From RYN-230 sp963834515 (GTDB taxonomy: Bacteria > Actinomycetota > Actinomycetes > Streptosporangiales > Streptosporangiaceae), in assembly GCA_963834515.1 (NCBI GenBank), contig CAWICB010000001.1, positions 372,001 through 436,000 on the forward strand: a stretch of 64,000 nucleotides of DNA, in the 5' to 3' direction. Shown in pieces: positions 36,653 to 46,107 of this stretch. Made by a program: the position numbers and the translations under genes. How positions within the stretch are numbered: the first letter of the stretch is position 1; every line of letters starts with the position of its first letter. The notes beneath the pieces were generated by a model. That model had not been told where the DNA came from. It worked only from the letters and a program-made list of their open reading frames with translations, and searched no databases.

Positions 36653-37405
36653 ATGGATGGGCGGGCAGTGCTGGTGACCGGCGCCGGGCGGGGCATCGGC
36701 CGGGCGGTGGCCGAGGCGTTCGCGGCCCAGGGCGACCGGGTGGCGGTGCACTACAGCCGGTCGGCCGGCCCGGCCACGGACCTGGTGGCCAGCCTGCCGG
36801 GTGGCGGGCACACCGCCGTCCAGGCCGACCTGGCCGACCCGGCCGCGGTGCGCCAGATGGTGGACCAGGCGGCCGGTGCGCTCGGCGGCCTGGACGTGCT
36901 GGTGAACAACGCGGGCGTCTTCACCCCGCACCCGATCACCGGGGTGTCCTACGAGGAGTGGCAGGCGGCCTGGCAGCAGACTCTGGCCGTCAACCTGACC
37001 GGCGCGGCCAACGTGACCTGGTGCGCGGTGCAGCACATGATCCCGCGCGGCGGCGGCCGGATCGTCAACGTGTCATCCCGGGGCGCGTTCCGCGGCGAGC
37101 CCGGGCAGCCCGCCTACGGGGCCAGCAAGGCCGGGCTGAACGCGTTCGGCCAGTCGCTGGCCCGGGCCCTGGCCCCGCACCGGATCGCGGTCGCCACCGT
37201 GGCGCCCGGCTTCGTGGACACCGACATGGCCGCGGACAGCCTGGCCGGGCCGCGGGGCGACGGTATCCGGGGGCAGAGCCCGTTCGGCCGGGTGGCCACG
37301 CCGGGCGAGATCGCCGCGGCCGTGCTCTACCTGGCCTCCGCGCAGGCTGAATGGGCCAGCGGCAGCATCCTCGACCTGAACGGCGCCTCGTACCTGCGGA
37401 CCTGA
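36653..37405 (+). CDS. Short-chain dehydrogenase/reductase (FabG-like)
   Basis: A 250-residue SDR with VTGAGRGIG, VNNAG, catalytic Ser in VNVSSRGAF and YGASKAG, then the PGFVDTDM loop typical of FabG-like reductases. The ATG at 36653 was chosen because the cofactor motif follows after eight residues; in-frame ATGs upstream at 36614 and 36626 give an unlikely extension. Its stop directly abuts the end of the convergent methyltransferase gene. Confidence 0.88.
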   Translation: MDGRAVLVTGAGRGIGRAVAEAFAAQGDRVAVHYSRSAGPATDLVASLPGGGHTAVQADLADPAAVRQMVDQAAGALGGLDVLVNNAGVFTPHPITGVSYEEWQAAWQQTLAVNLTGAANVTWCAVQHMIPRGGGRIVNVSSRGAFRGEPGQPAYGASKAGLNAFGQSLARALAPHRIAVATVAPGFVDTDMAADSLAGPRGDGIRGQSPFGRVATPGEIAAAVLYLASAQAEWASGSILDLNGASYLRT

Positions 37406-38240
37406 TCAGGGCTTGCGGGCCACGCCGCACCACGCGGTCACCTCGGCCGGGCCCGGCCTCGGCGGGGTCGGGGTGCCACCGCTGGGGCTGCACGACTCCG
37501 GGCTCAACCAGTTCCAGCCCGGCGAAGAACCTGGTGATCTCGGCGTGATCGCGCAGCGTGGCCTTGGTCCCGCTCAGCCGCTGGTTTATCCGCCGGGTCA
37601 TCTCGGTCGCCGCGGCCGGGCGGATGTCGCTGGCCGGGTGGGACAGGACCAGGTAGCTGCCGCTGGGCACCGCCTCCAGCAGCGAGGTCAGCACGGCGTG
37701 CGGGCCGTCCGCCTCCGGGATCAGGTGCAGGATCATCAGCAGCAGCACGGCTACCGGGCGGTGCAGGTCCAGGGTGCGCCCGGCCGCCTCCAGGATGGCC
37801 GCCTGATCCCGCAGGTCGGCGTACACGTAGTCGCAACTGCCTTCCGGACCGCTGGTGAGCAGCGCCCGGGCATGAGTCAGCACGACCGGGTCGTTGTCCA
37901 CGTACACCACCCGGGCGGCCGGATCGGCGGACTGTGCCACCTCGTGGGTGTTACTGGCGCCCGGCAGCCCGGTGCCGATGTCCAGGAACTGGCCGATGCC
38001 GCACCCGGCGGCCAGGTACCGGACCGACCGGGCCAGGAACGCCCGGTTGGCCTGGGCGTCGGCCACGATCCCGGGGTTAACGGAGATCGCTTCCTCGGCC
38101 GCGTCCCGGTCGGCGGCGAAGTTGTCCTTACCGCCTAACCAGTAGTCGTAGATGCGGGCCGAATGCGGGTGCCGGGCGTCGACCCGGGCGGCCTGGTCAA
38201 ATCCCGAGACGTGCCTCCGCGGCCCTTGGCCCGTAGTCAC
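37406..38240 (-). pseudogene. DUF574 (SAM-dependent methyltransferase-like) protein with a C-terminal frameshift
   Basis: Most of the family is intact. It starts ARIYDYWLGGKDNFAADR and continues with FLDIGTGLP (SAM motif I), VVYVDNDPVVLTHARALL and LMILHLIPEADGP. At about 37448-37452, in GGGCCCGGCC, one extra G shifts the frame. Removing it restores the usual end EVTAWCGVARKP with TGA at 37406-37408, giving about 277 residues. Unrepaired, the frame runs through the antisense of the SDR to 37065, giving an Arg-rich tail with no meaning. It may be a true frameshift allele or an assembly error. Confidence 0.75.
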
Positions 38241-38353
38241 CCGTACTCCAGACCTTGCGTAGTCGCCGACCTACCAACGGGAGCATATCGGGCCAGACCG
38301 GGGCGCCGGTATACCATCGTCACGGTCAGCTTCGGACGGATCCTGGGTGGCGG

Positions 38354-40708
38354 ATGACGATGGCCCGGCGGTGGCTCACCCTGCCTCGGCCGCTGATTTC
38401 CGATCCCGGCCTGACCTCGCTGAAGAGCGCGGCCCGGGCTGCCATCGTGATGCCCGCCATGTTCGCGCTGGCCAGCAACGTGATCGCCATTCCGCAGACC
38501 GCGCTGTTCGCGGCGTTCGGCTCGTTCGCGATGCTGGTGCTGGCCAGCTTCTCCGGGCCGCCCCGGAGCCGTCTCGCCGCCTACCTGACCCTGGGCGTGG
38601 TTGGCCTGGGGCTGGTCACAGTGGGCACGCTCTGCTCGGGCAACGCCTGGCTGGCCGCCGGGGCCATGCTGGTCGTGGGCTTCGCCATCCTGCTCTCCGG
38701 CATGATCAACGGCTACTTCGCGGCCGGGACCACCGCGGCGATACTCGCGTTCGTGCTGTCGGTCGCGGTCCCCGCCCCGGCCTCGGCCATCCCGGACCGG
38801 CTGGCTGGCTGGGCGCTGGCCGCGGCGGCCGGGACGTGCGCGGTGATGCTGCTGTGGCCGCCGCGGGCCGGCAGTACGCTGCGCGCCGACGCGGCGCGGG
38901 CCTGCCAGCGGCTGGCCGAGCTGGCCGGCGCGCTGTGCCTCGACCCGCCCGCGGTCGCGGCCCGGGCGGATGCGGCCCGGAAGACCGTGGATGCACTGCG
39001 CAAGCGGCTGACCGGCACGCCGCGTCGTCTTACCGGGCCGACCGGCCCCGCTGTCGCCCTCAGTACCCTGATCGACGAGGTGGGCTGGCTGTGCGAGTCG
39101 CTGGCCGCGCTGGCCCGCTCTTCGGCCGGGGAACTGTGCGCCGCCGAGAATACGGTCACGCTGCAAAAGGTGGCCCGGGTGCTGCAGGCCAGCGCGGCCC
39201 AGCTGGCCGGGGACAAGGCCGCCGGCAACGTGCCGGGGCAGCCGTCCGCCGATGAGCTGACGGGCCAGCTGGAACACGCCCAGGATGCCGCCGCGCAGAT
39301 CCTGGCCGAGCGGATCTCCACCGCGCCCGAGCTGCCGGACGAGGCGTCGCTGCAGGCGATGCTCGGCCGCTCGTTCACGATCCACGCCATCGCCTACACC
39401 ACCCGGCAGATCGCGGGTTATGCGGAGGCGGCCAGCGCGCCTCCGGTCTGGCGGCCGTCGCGCCTGCGGGCCGCCGCTAGTCAGGGTCTGGCTGGCTCGC
39501 GGGGCTGGCTCCGTTCCGGGGTCAGCGCGGCCACCGACCTTGGGGTGGCCCGGTCGGGAGTGCGGTCGGTGTGGTTCCGCAACAGCGTCCGTGGCGCGGT
39601 CGGCCTGGCCGTGGCGGTGTTCATCGCCCAGCAGACTGGCCTGCAGCACTCGTTCTGGGTCGTGCTGGGCACCCTGTCGGTGCTGCGCTCCAATGCCCTG
39701 GGCACAGGCCGGTCAGTGCTGTCCGCCCTGATCGGTACCGCGGTCGGCATCCTGATCGGGGCCGCGATCCTGATCCCGGTGCATGGCAACACCACCGTGC
39801 TGTGGGCGTTCCTCCCGGTGGCCGTGCTGATCGCCGGGTACGCGCCCCGGGTCATCTCGTTCGCGGCCGGCCAGGCCGCGTTCACCGTGGTCGTCCTTAT
39901 CCTGTTCAACATCATCCAGCCGATCGGCTGGAAGGTGGGCATCGTCCGGATCGAGGACGTGGCGATCGGGTTCGCCATCAGTCTCGGGGTGGGCCTGGTG
40001 TTCTGGCCGCGCGGCGCCGCCGCCCTGGTTCGGGACAACCTGGCTGAGGCGTACTCCCGCACGGCCGACTACGTGGCCGCCATGGTGGACCAGGTCATCG
40101 GACTGGACGGCGGGAACGACCTGCGGCAGGCCGCGCAGGCCGCCGAGGCGGCGGTGGTCCGGGTGGACGACTCGTACAGCCAGTTTCTGGCCGAACGGTC
40201 GGCCAGCTCAGTAGACCCGGACCGGGCCGCGCGGATGGTGGCCGGGACCGCCCGGCTGCTCCGGGCCGGCCGCTCCCTGGCCGGGCTGCAGGAACTTGCC
40301 TCACACCCGGTGGCCGTCCCGCCGGACAGCCCGGCCGGGGCGGACGGCGCGGCTGGGGCGGACGGCGCGGGCGGGCTGGCCCTCGTCAGCAGCGGGCCCG
40401 AGCCCTGCGCGGGCCAACTCGATGAGGAAGTGCAGTCGATCCGGGCGTGGTTCGTCACCCTGGGCGACTCCATCGCCCACGGAACCTCGGTCCCGCCGCC
40501 GCAGCGGCGCGACCCGGCCGTACGCAGCCGCTTGCTGGAGTGCACCCGCCAGGAGATCGCCAGCGGTCAGCCCGGGCAGGCGCGGGACGCCCTGATGGTG
40601 CTCTGGGTGAACGAGCACCTGGAGATGCTGTGGCGGCTGGAAAGCCATCTCGGCCGGGTGGACGCCGAGCGGCCCGAACCCCAGCCCGCCAGCGCGGCCG
40701 TGGCTTAG
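38354..40708 (+). CDS. FUSC-family membrane protein (aromatic-acid exporter-like)
   Basis: A 784-residue inner-membrane protein with two blocks of about five to six TM helices (about 25-180 and 410-560), each followed by a soluble helical region. This is the layout of fusaric-acid-resistance/AaeB-like exporters. The motif SVLRSNALGTGRSVLSALIGTAVG in the second block is characteristic. The ATG at 38354 was chosen, with another two codons on. It exports an unknown organic acid or drug. A divergent regulator is not present; the methyltransferase gene starts divergently about 113 bp away. Confidence 0.87.
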   Translation: MTMARRWLTLPRPLISDPGLTSLKSAARAAIVMPAMFALASNVIAIPQTALFAAFGSFAMLVLASFSGPPRSRLAAYLTLGVVGLGLVTVGTLCSGNAWLAAGAMLVVGFAILLSGMINGYFAAGTTAAILAFVLSVAVPAPASAIPDRLAGWALAAAAGTCAVMLLWPPRAGSTLRADAARACQRLAELAGALCLDPPAVAARADAARKTVDALRKRLTGTPRRLTGPTGPAVALSTLIDEVGWLCESLAALARSSAGELCAAENTVTLQKVARVLQASAAQLAGDKAAGNVPGQPSADELTGQLEHAQDAAAQILAERISTAPELPDEASLQAMLGRSFTIHAIAYTTRQIAGYAEAASAPPVWRPSRLRAAASQGLAGSRGWLRSGVSAATDLGVARSGVRSVWFRNSVRGAVGLAVAVFIAQQTGLQHSFWVVLGTLSVLRSNALGTGRSVLSALIGTAVGILIGAAILIPVHGNTTVLWAFLPVAVLIAGYAPRVISFAAGQAAFTVVVLILFNIIQPIGWKVGIVRIEDVAIGFAISLGVGLVFWPRGAAALVRDNLAEAYSRTADYVAAMVDQVIGLDGGNDLRQAAQAAEAAVVRVDDSYSQFLAERSASSVDPDRAARMVAGTARLLRAGRSLAGLQELASHPVAVPPDSPAGADGAAGADGAGGLALVSSGPEPCAGQLDEEVQSIRAWFVTLGDSIAHGTSVPPPQRRDPAVRSRLLECTRQEIASGQPGQARDALMVLWVNEHLEMLWRLESHLGRVDAERPEPQPASAAVA

Positions 40709-40731
40709 CCCAGGCTTAGCCCTGGTTTGGC

Positions 40732-40754
40732 CCGCCGCGGGCAGGCCGCGGCGG
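40732..40754. terminator. Hairpin between convergent FUSC and serA genes
   Basis: CCGCCGCGG (40732-40740) and CCGCGGCGG (40746-40754) are perfectly inverted around GCAGG. It ends exactly at the serA stop and can serve both genes; no U-tract is present. Confidence 0.6.
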
Positions 40755-41966
40755 TCAGGCCGGGCGGGTGGTGCGCAGCCGGATGGTGACGTCCAGGTCC
40801 CGCAGCCGGGCCAGCATGTCGTCCGGGTACTCGGTGCCAATGTCGGTGAGCACGTAGCCGAGCTCGTCCCGGGTGCCGAGCAGCTGGCCCTCGATGTTGG
40901 CGCCGTGCTCGGCCAGCAGCTGGTTGATGCCGGCCAGCACGCCAGGGACGTTGCGGTGCAGGTGCACCAGCCGGTGCGTGCCCGGGGTGTGCGGCAGCGC
41001 GACCGGCGGCAGGTTGACGCTCAGCGAGGTCGTGCCGGAGCTCAGGTAGTCGTGCAGTTTCCCGGCCACGAACTCACCGATGTCCTGCTGCGCCTCCTCG
41101 GTCGAGCCGCCGACGTGCGGGGTCAGGATCACGTTCGGCAGGCCGCGCAGCTCGGAGCGGAACTCCTCGCCGCGGGCCCGCGGCTCCTGCGGGAACACGT
41201 CGACCGCCGCCCCGGCCAGGTGCCCGGACTCGATGTGCCGCCGCAGCGCCGCGTGATCGACCACGAAGCCGCGGGACAGGTTGAGGAACATGCTGCCCGG
41301 CCGCATCGCGGCGAACTCCGCCTCGCCGAACAGCCCGCTGTTGCCCGGGCGGCCATCCACGTGCAGCGTGACGACGTCGGAGATCTCCAGCAGCTCTTCC
41401 AGCGTGCCGCAGCGGCGCGCGTTGCCCAGGGCCAGCTTGTCCGCGGTGTCATAGAAGAACACGGTCATGCCGAGGTTCTCGGCCAGCACCGACAGCTGGC
41501 CGCCGATGTTGCCGTACCCGACGATGCCCAGCCGCCGCCCGCGCACCTCGTGGCTGCCTGCCGCCGACTTGTCCCAGGTGCCGTCGTGCATCTGGGCGTT
41601 CTTGTCGGTCAGCCGCCGGGTCAGCGCGATGATCTCGGCCACGGCTAGCTCGACGACGCTGCGGGTGTTGGAGAACGGCGCATTGAACACCGCGATGCCG
41701 CGCCGGGACGCGGCGGCCAGGTCGATCTGGTTCACCCCGATGCAGAACGCCCCCACGGCCAGCAGGTCCGGCGCGGCGGCCAGCACCCGCTCAGTGACGT
41801 GGGTGCCGGACCGGATGCCGAGCACGTGCACGTCACCGAGCGCGGCGATCAGCTCGCTCTCGTCCAGCGCCCGGGCCGCCGTTTCCACCTGGTAGCCGTC
41901 CTTGGCCAGGCGGGCGGTGGCGTCGGGATGAATGTTCTCCAGCAGCAGGACACGTGTTATCGGCAC
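40755..41966 (-). CDS. serA: D-3-phosphoglycerate dehydrogenase
   Basis: A 403-residue enzyme of the first step of serine synthesis, in the short form with a C-terminal ACT domain as in E. coli. It has the NAD motif GIVGYGNIGG, catalytic Arg in LSRGFVV, Glu in FPQEPRA, and His in TPHVGGST, followed by an ACT domain (about 330-403; VPGVLAGINQLLAEHGANIEGQ) for serine feedback. The ATG at 41966 gives MPITRVLLLENIHP. It is a stand-alone gene. Confidence 0.93.
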   Translation of the reverse strand: MPITRVLLLENIHPDATARLAKDGYQVETAARALDESELIAALGDVHVLGIRSGTHVTERVLAAAPDLLAVGAFCIGVNQIDLAAASRRGIAVFNAPFSNTRSVVELAVAEIIALTRRLTDKNAQMHDGTWDKSAAGSHEVRGRRLGIVGYGNIGGQLSVLAENLGMTVFFYDTADKLALGNARRCGTLEELLEISDVVTLHVDGRPGNSGLFGEAEFAAMRPGSMFLNLSRGFVVDHAALRRHIESGHLAGAAVDVFPQEPRARGEEFRSELRGLPNVILTPHVGGSTEEAQQDIGEFVAGKLHDYLSSGTTSLSVNLPPVALPHTPGTHRLVHLHRNVPGVLAGINQLLAEHGANIEGQLLGTRDELGYVLTDIGTEYPDDMLARLRDLDVTIRLRTTRPA

Positions 41967-42077
41967 GGTGACCAGCCTAATCGGGTTCGGCGGGTGCCTG
42001 GTCGGGCGGGAATCCCAGGAGCGCGATCGGCCGGCTGCCGGTGGATCGGCGGGGTGCCGGGCGGCTCCGGCCAGGCG

Positions 42078-43142
42078 TCAGGTGGCCGCGACCACGTCGG
42101 CGGTCACGCAGGCGATGTTGTCCGGGCCGCCGGCCGAATTGGCCAGCCCGATCAGCTCCCCGACCACCTGTTCCGGGCCCGCTGCGGTGCGCAGCACCTG
42201 GTGGATCCGGGCCGCCGGGACCACGCTGGTCAGCCCGTCCGAGCAGAGCAGGTACCGGTCGCCAGCCTGAGCGTCGTGCAGCGACAGGTCGGCCGTTACG
42301 CCGGCCCCGTCCAGCGCGCGCAGCAGCAGCGAGCGTTCTGGGTGCGAAACGGCTTCCTCAGGGGTGAGCCGCCCCTCGTCGATCAGCGACTGGACCACCG
42401 TGTGGTCGTGGGTGATCTGGAACAGCTCGCCGCCGCGCAGCAGGTAGGCCCGGGTGTCCCCGATGTGCACCAGGCCGAGCTGGGAGCCGGACCAGAGCAG
42501 CGCGGTCAGCGTGGTCCCGCTGCCCGCCTGGTCCGGGCCGGCCGCGGTGATGCCGTGCACCGCCGTATCCGCGTCGGCGACCGCGTCGGCCAGCGCGTTG
42601 AGCAGGTCGCCGGCGGGCAGGCCGGCCTCCAGCGGCTTCAGCGCATCGATGGCGGCCGCGCTGGCCAGCTCGCCGCCGCCGCCCATGCCGTCGGCCACGG
42701 CCAGCAGCCGGGCGCTGGCGTAGGCCGCGTCCTGGTTGGCTGGGCGGTGCCGGCCGATGTCCGAGCCCGCCGCGTAGCGGATGGCCAGGCCGGTCCCTGA
42801 TTCTGGCATTGCCGTGTCCTTCCCGGTCAGATAGCTGGTCAGGAACGCGGCCAGGTCACGCCGGCTGGCCAGGTCCGCTTCGGCCTGGGCCCAGAACGCG
42901 GCCACCTCGGCCGCCGCCGCCCGGGGCGGCAGGTCGCACACCACCCGGATCCGGGCCAGCGGCATGCCGAGCCGGCGCAGCCAGGCCACCAGCCGGGCCC
43001 GCTCCAGCTGGTCCGGGCGGTAGAACCGGTACCCGGACGCCGGGTCCACCCGGGCCGGCGGCAGCAGGCCCAGCTCGTCGTACAGCCGCAGCGCCTTGGC
43101 CGACAGCCGGGACGCCCGGGCGAATTCCCCGATGGTCAGCAT
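42078..43142 (-). CDS. MerR-type DNA-binding domain fused to PP2C phosphatase
   Basis: A 354-residue two-domain protein. Residues 1-75 are a MerR helix-turn-helix (MLTIGEFARASRLSAKALRLYDELGLL; RVDPASGYRFYRPDQ). After a helical linker, about 125-354 is a PP2C-type Ser/Thr phosphatase with NQDAAY, VADGMGGGG, GDTRAYLL, LLCSDGLT and GGPDNIACV, all metal-binding Asp residues present. The ATG at 43142 has AGGAGGG upstream. The fusion implies phosphorylation-linked transcription control, but no kinase gene is adjacent. Confidence 0.92.
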   Translation of the reverse strand: MLTIGEFARASRLSAKALRLYDELGLLPPARVDPASGYRFYRPDQLERARLVAWLRRLGMPLARIRVVCDLPPRAAAAEVAAFWAQAEADLASRRDLAAFLTSYLTGKDTAMPESGTGLAIRYAAGSDIGRHRPANQDAAYASARLLAVADGMGGGGELASAAAIDALKPLEAGLPAGDLLNALADAVADADTAVHGITAAGPDQAGSGTTLTALLWSGSQLGLVHIGDTRAYLLRGGELFQITHDHTVVQSLIDEGRLTPEEAVSHPERSLLLRALDGAGVTADLSLHDAQAGDRYLLCSDGLTSVVPAARIHQVLRTAAGPEQVVGELIGLANSAGGPDNIACVTADVVAAT

Positions 43143-43216
43143 CCCGGCACCGCCCTCCTGATTCCCGGGCCCTTCGCCCGGGTGCCTCGATGCCGCGGCT
43201 TGCCCCTGGGGCAAGG

Positions 43217-44104
43217 TCAAGCCGTGGCCGCCTGGGTGATCCGGGTGGCCACCGTGGCCGCGTGGGCGGGCACCAGGACCATCGTGTAGTGGTTGCACCC
43301 GGGCAGGCTCTCGGCGGTGAGCAGCGGCAGCTGCGCGGTCCAGGCCTCGCACAGCTGGGGTGGCTGCAGGCCGGGCGGCTCGCCGAACAGCCCGGCCGGC
43401 GCGGTGAGCAGCCTGACGGGCCAGGGCAGCGCACGCAGCGCGGCGCCGAACCGCTCGCTGCCGCCGAGCAGTTCGCGGCCGTCCGCGCGGGCCGCCGCCT
43501 CGACCACCCGTGATCGCAACGCGCCCTCGGGGCCGGTCAGGTCATACCGCAGGTAGTCCTCGATGTCAGCGTTCCAGGCGTCCTTGAGCGCCGGGTGGGC
43601 CCGCCAGAAGCTGAAGTACGCCTCGACGCTCGGGTACGTTTCCTGCAGCCGGGCCAGGGCGGGCCCCAGGCTCGCATCCAGCAGCGCGTCCAGGTCCGCC
43701 TCGGGAATGGGCACCGGCAGCGGCAGCCCGCCGTCCACCAGCAGCAGGCCGCCGAACTGGTCCGGGTGCCGGGCCGCGGCCAGCAGTGCGGCGAACGCGC
43801 CGAGCGAGTGGCCGGCCAGCACCGGGCGGTCCAGGCCCAGCGCGCCGGTGGCCGCGACCAGGTCGGCCACGTGGTGGTCGAAGCCGTACGGGCCGGGCAG
43901 GTCCGCGCTGTGCCCGCGGCCGCGCAGGTCCACGGCGAACAGCGACCAGCCGGCGGGCATCTCCCGGGCCACCGCCTGCCAGCTCATCGCGGAGGCGGTG
44001 ATGCCGTGCACGGCCAGCGCGGGCCGGCCGCCGTGGCCCCAGCGGAGCACCCGCAGCGTGCCATCGGGCAGCTCGACGTCCAGTTCTTCATGCTCCAGCG
44101 GCAC
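43217..44104 (-). CDS. Alpha/beta hydrolase
   Basis: A 295-residue hydrolase with oxyanion HGITASAM, nucleophile GHSLGAF, and a C-terminal GCNHYTMVL bearing the likely His. The region DLRGRGHSA is standard for this fold. The substrate is unknown. I chose the GTG at 44104, preceded by GAGGAGG at a five-base spacing, over longer in-frame readings. It is divergent from the restriction endonuclease, whose start is 75 bp away. Confidence 0.88.
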   Translation of the reverse strand: MPLEHEELDVELPDGTLRVLRWGHGGRPALAVHGITASAMSWQAVAREMPAGWSLFAVDLRGRGHSADLPGPYGFDHHVADLVAATGALGLDRPVLAGHSLGAFAALLAAARHPDQFGGLLLVDGGLPLPVPIPEADLDALLDASLGPALARLQETYPSVEAYFSFWRAHPALKDAWNADIEDYLRYDLTGPEGALRSRVVEAAARADGRELLGGSERFGAALRALPWPVRLLTAPAGLFGEPPGLQPPQLCEAWTAQLPLLTAESLPGCNHYTMVLVPAHAATVATRITQAATA

Positions 44105-44179
44105 TTGATCCTCCTCGGTCGGGCGCGGCACCTGCACGGTGCTGCTCAGACGCTCACGGTACGTGCCAGAGTGAGACCC

Positions 44180-44944
44180 GTGACAGCGCCGTTCGCCACC
44201 ACTCTGCTCGGCTGGAAGCCCGCGGCCAAGGCCAACCGGCTGGGCTGGCCGCTGGTGCCGAACGCAGCCGACGTGGACAGCCCGGAGTCGGTGCGCATCG
44301 CGGCCGGTGTGCTCGACCACCTGGCCGTGCCCCGGGATACCGTCTCCGACGTGCCCCGGGATCCGGGCGGGCCACTGGAGCAGGCGGTCTGCGACCACCT
44401 GGGCTGGTTCCTGCAGCGGCACGACCCGGAGCGCGGCTGGCGGATCGAGCGCGGTGCCGTGCTCACCCGGTTTGATCAGTACGCGCATCTGTCCGAGCTG
44501 GACCGGCTGGTCCGGCAGAACCCGGAGCTGCGGGTCACGGTGGGCACCGACTACCTGATCAAGCCGGATGTGACCGTGTCGCTGGCCCGGGTGCGGACCG
44601 CCTCCGGGCTGCCCGCGCTGCACGCCGCGGTGTCCTGCAAGTGGACGATCCGGTCGGACCGGGTGCAGAACATCCGGCACGAGTGCCTGCAGATGATCCG
44701 GCACCGCCGGGGCCGCCAGCCGCATCTGGTCACGGTGACCGCGGAACCGCTGCCCAGCCGGCTGGCGTCCATCGCCCGGGGGACCGGCGAGGTGGACGCG
44801 GTATATCACATCGCGTACGACGCGATGGCGGCCAGCGTGACCGCGAACGCGAACTCCGAGCAGGCCGACGCCTGGCACGAGGTGACCGGCCAGCGCCGGG
44901 TGCTCAGTTATGAGCTGCTGGTGGAGACGCTGGCCTCCTGGTGA
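44180..44944 (+). CDS. Type II restriction endonuclease, NgoMIV family
   Basis: A 254-residue nuclease. The core SCKWTIRSDRVQNIRHE reproduces the NgoMIV active site: Ser-Cys-Lys, with a Glu 14 residues after the Lys, as K187 and E201 are spaced in NgoMIV. The catalytic Asp is probably in KPDVTVSLARV. NgoMIV cleaves G^CCGGC and works as a tetramer; the same specificity here is inference. The GTG at 44180 was chosen; GTG 44171 is also possible, and neither has a clear ribosome site. The methyltransferase gene follows after 74 bp, making a complete R-M pair. Confidence 0.85.
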   Translation: MTAPFATTLLGWKPAAKANRLGWPLVPNAADVDSPESVRIAAGVLDHLAVPRDTVSDVPRDPGGPLEQAVCDHLGWFLQRHDPERGWRIERGAVLTRFDQYAHLSELDRLVRQNPELRVTVGTDYLIKPDVTVSLARVRTASGLPALHAAVSCKWTIRSDRVQNIRHECLQMIRHRRGRQPHLVTVTAEPLPSRLASIARGTGEVDAVYHIAYDAMAASVTANANSEQADAWHEVTGQRRVLSYELLVETLASW

Positions 44945-45018
44945 CGGCGTGGGACAGGCGAACTGTCGCCGGCTGCGGGCACAATCAGGGGCCAGGAGAA
45001 CCGCAGGAGGGAGAAACC

Positions 45019-46047
45019 ATGGGCGAGCTGACCTCCGTGGAGATCTGCGCCGGGGCCGGCGGGCAGGCGCTGGGCCTGGAGCTGGCCGGGTTCGCCCATG
45101 AGGCCGTGGTGGAACTGGACGCCGACGCCTGCGAGACGCTGCGCCGCAACCGGGGCGCGGAGTGGAAGGTCAGCCAGGACGATGTGGCCAACATGGACGG
45201 GCGCGCCTACACCGGGATCGACCTGCTGGCCGGCGGGGTGCCCTGCCCGCCGTTCTCCATCGCGGGCAAGCAGCTCGGGGCGGGCGACGAGCGGGACCTG
45301 TTCCCGCAGGCGCTGCGGCTGATCGAGGAGGCCCGGCCCCGGGCCGTGCTGCTGGAGAACGTCCGCGGCCTGGCCGCCAGCCGGTTCGGCTCCTACCGGA
45401 GCCAGGTCCTGGGCCGGCTGCACGATCTGGGCTTCCAGACCTGGTGGGATGTGGTGCAGGCCAGCGAGCACGGGGTGCCGCAGCTGCGCCCGCGATTCGT
45501 GCTGGTCGCGATCAGGCCGCCGTGGGCGGCCTCGTTCCGCTGGCCCGCCCCGTCAGCCCAGGCGCCCCCCACGGTGGGCGGGCTGCTGGCCGACCTGATG
45601 GCGGCCGGGGGCTGGCCGGGCGCGGCCGGCTGGGCGGCCCGGGCCAGCGGGATCGCACCGACGATCGTGGGCGGCAGCAAGAAGCACGGCGGCCCGGACC
45701 TGGGCCCGACCCGGGCCCGCGAGGCGTGGAAGGCGCTCGGCGTGAACGGGCTCGGCATCGCCGACGAGCCGCCCGGGCCGTCCGTCCCGGCCAGCCAGCC
45801 ACCCAAGCTGACCGTCCGGATGGTGGCCCGGCTGCAGGGCTTCCCGGACTGGTGGGAGTTCGCGGGCCGCAAGACAGCCGCCTACCGGCAGGTCGGCAAC
45901 GCGTTCCCGCCCCCGGTGGCCCGGGCGCTCGGTGCGGCCATCGCCGGCGCGCTGACCCATGCCGAGACCGGCCCGGCCGGGACTGGCCCGGCCGAGGCCG
46001 GGCATCACGCCAGCCTGCGGGCGGCCGGGCCCGCGCTGGCCGGCTGA
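45019..46047 (+). CDS. DNA (cytosine-5) methyltransferase of the NgoMIV-type R-M system
   Basis: A 342-residue C5 methyltransferase that would protect the host DNA. Motif I is EICAGAGGQALGLE, motif IV GGVPCPPFS with the catalytic Cys, motif VI LLENVRG, motif VIII QLRPRFVLVA, and motifs IX/X RLQGFPDWWEF and YRQVGNAFPPPVARAL. The target-recognition region lies between about 185 and 275 (KKHGGPDLGPTRAREAW). The ATG at 45019 has AGGAGGG upstream. The C-terminal 25 residues are a Gly/Pro/Ala-rich tail. It is paired with the endonuclease just upstream. Confidence 0.93.
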   Translation: MGELTSVEICAGAGGQALGLELAGFAHEAVVELDADACETLRRNRGAEWKVSQDDVANMDGRAYTGIDLLAGGVPCPPFSIAGKQLGAGDERDLFPQALRLIEEARPRAVLLENVRGLAASRFGSYRSQVLGRLHDLGFQTWWDVVQASEHGVPQLRPRFVLVAIRPPWAASFRWPAPSAQAPPTVGGLLADLMAAGGWPGAAGWAARASGIAPTIVGGSKKHGGPDLGPTRAREAWKALGVNGLGIADEPPGPSVPASQPPKLTVRMVARLQGFPDWWEFAGRKTAAYRQVGNAFPPPVARALGAAIAGALTHAETGPAGTGPAEAGHHASLRAAGPALAG

Positions 46048-46107
46048 CTGCGCAACCCGCCCTAGAGTCAGGAGCATGACACGTCCTGGCCGCCGTGGGC
46101 GGCGCCG

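Noticed and set aside
37065..37405. Arg/Pro-rich C-terminal extension of the DUF574 methyltransferase
   Set aside because: It is antisense to an intact SDR and is explained by a single-base frameshift near 37450.
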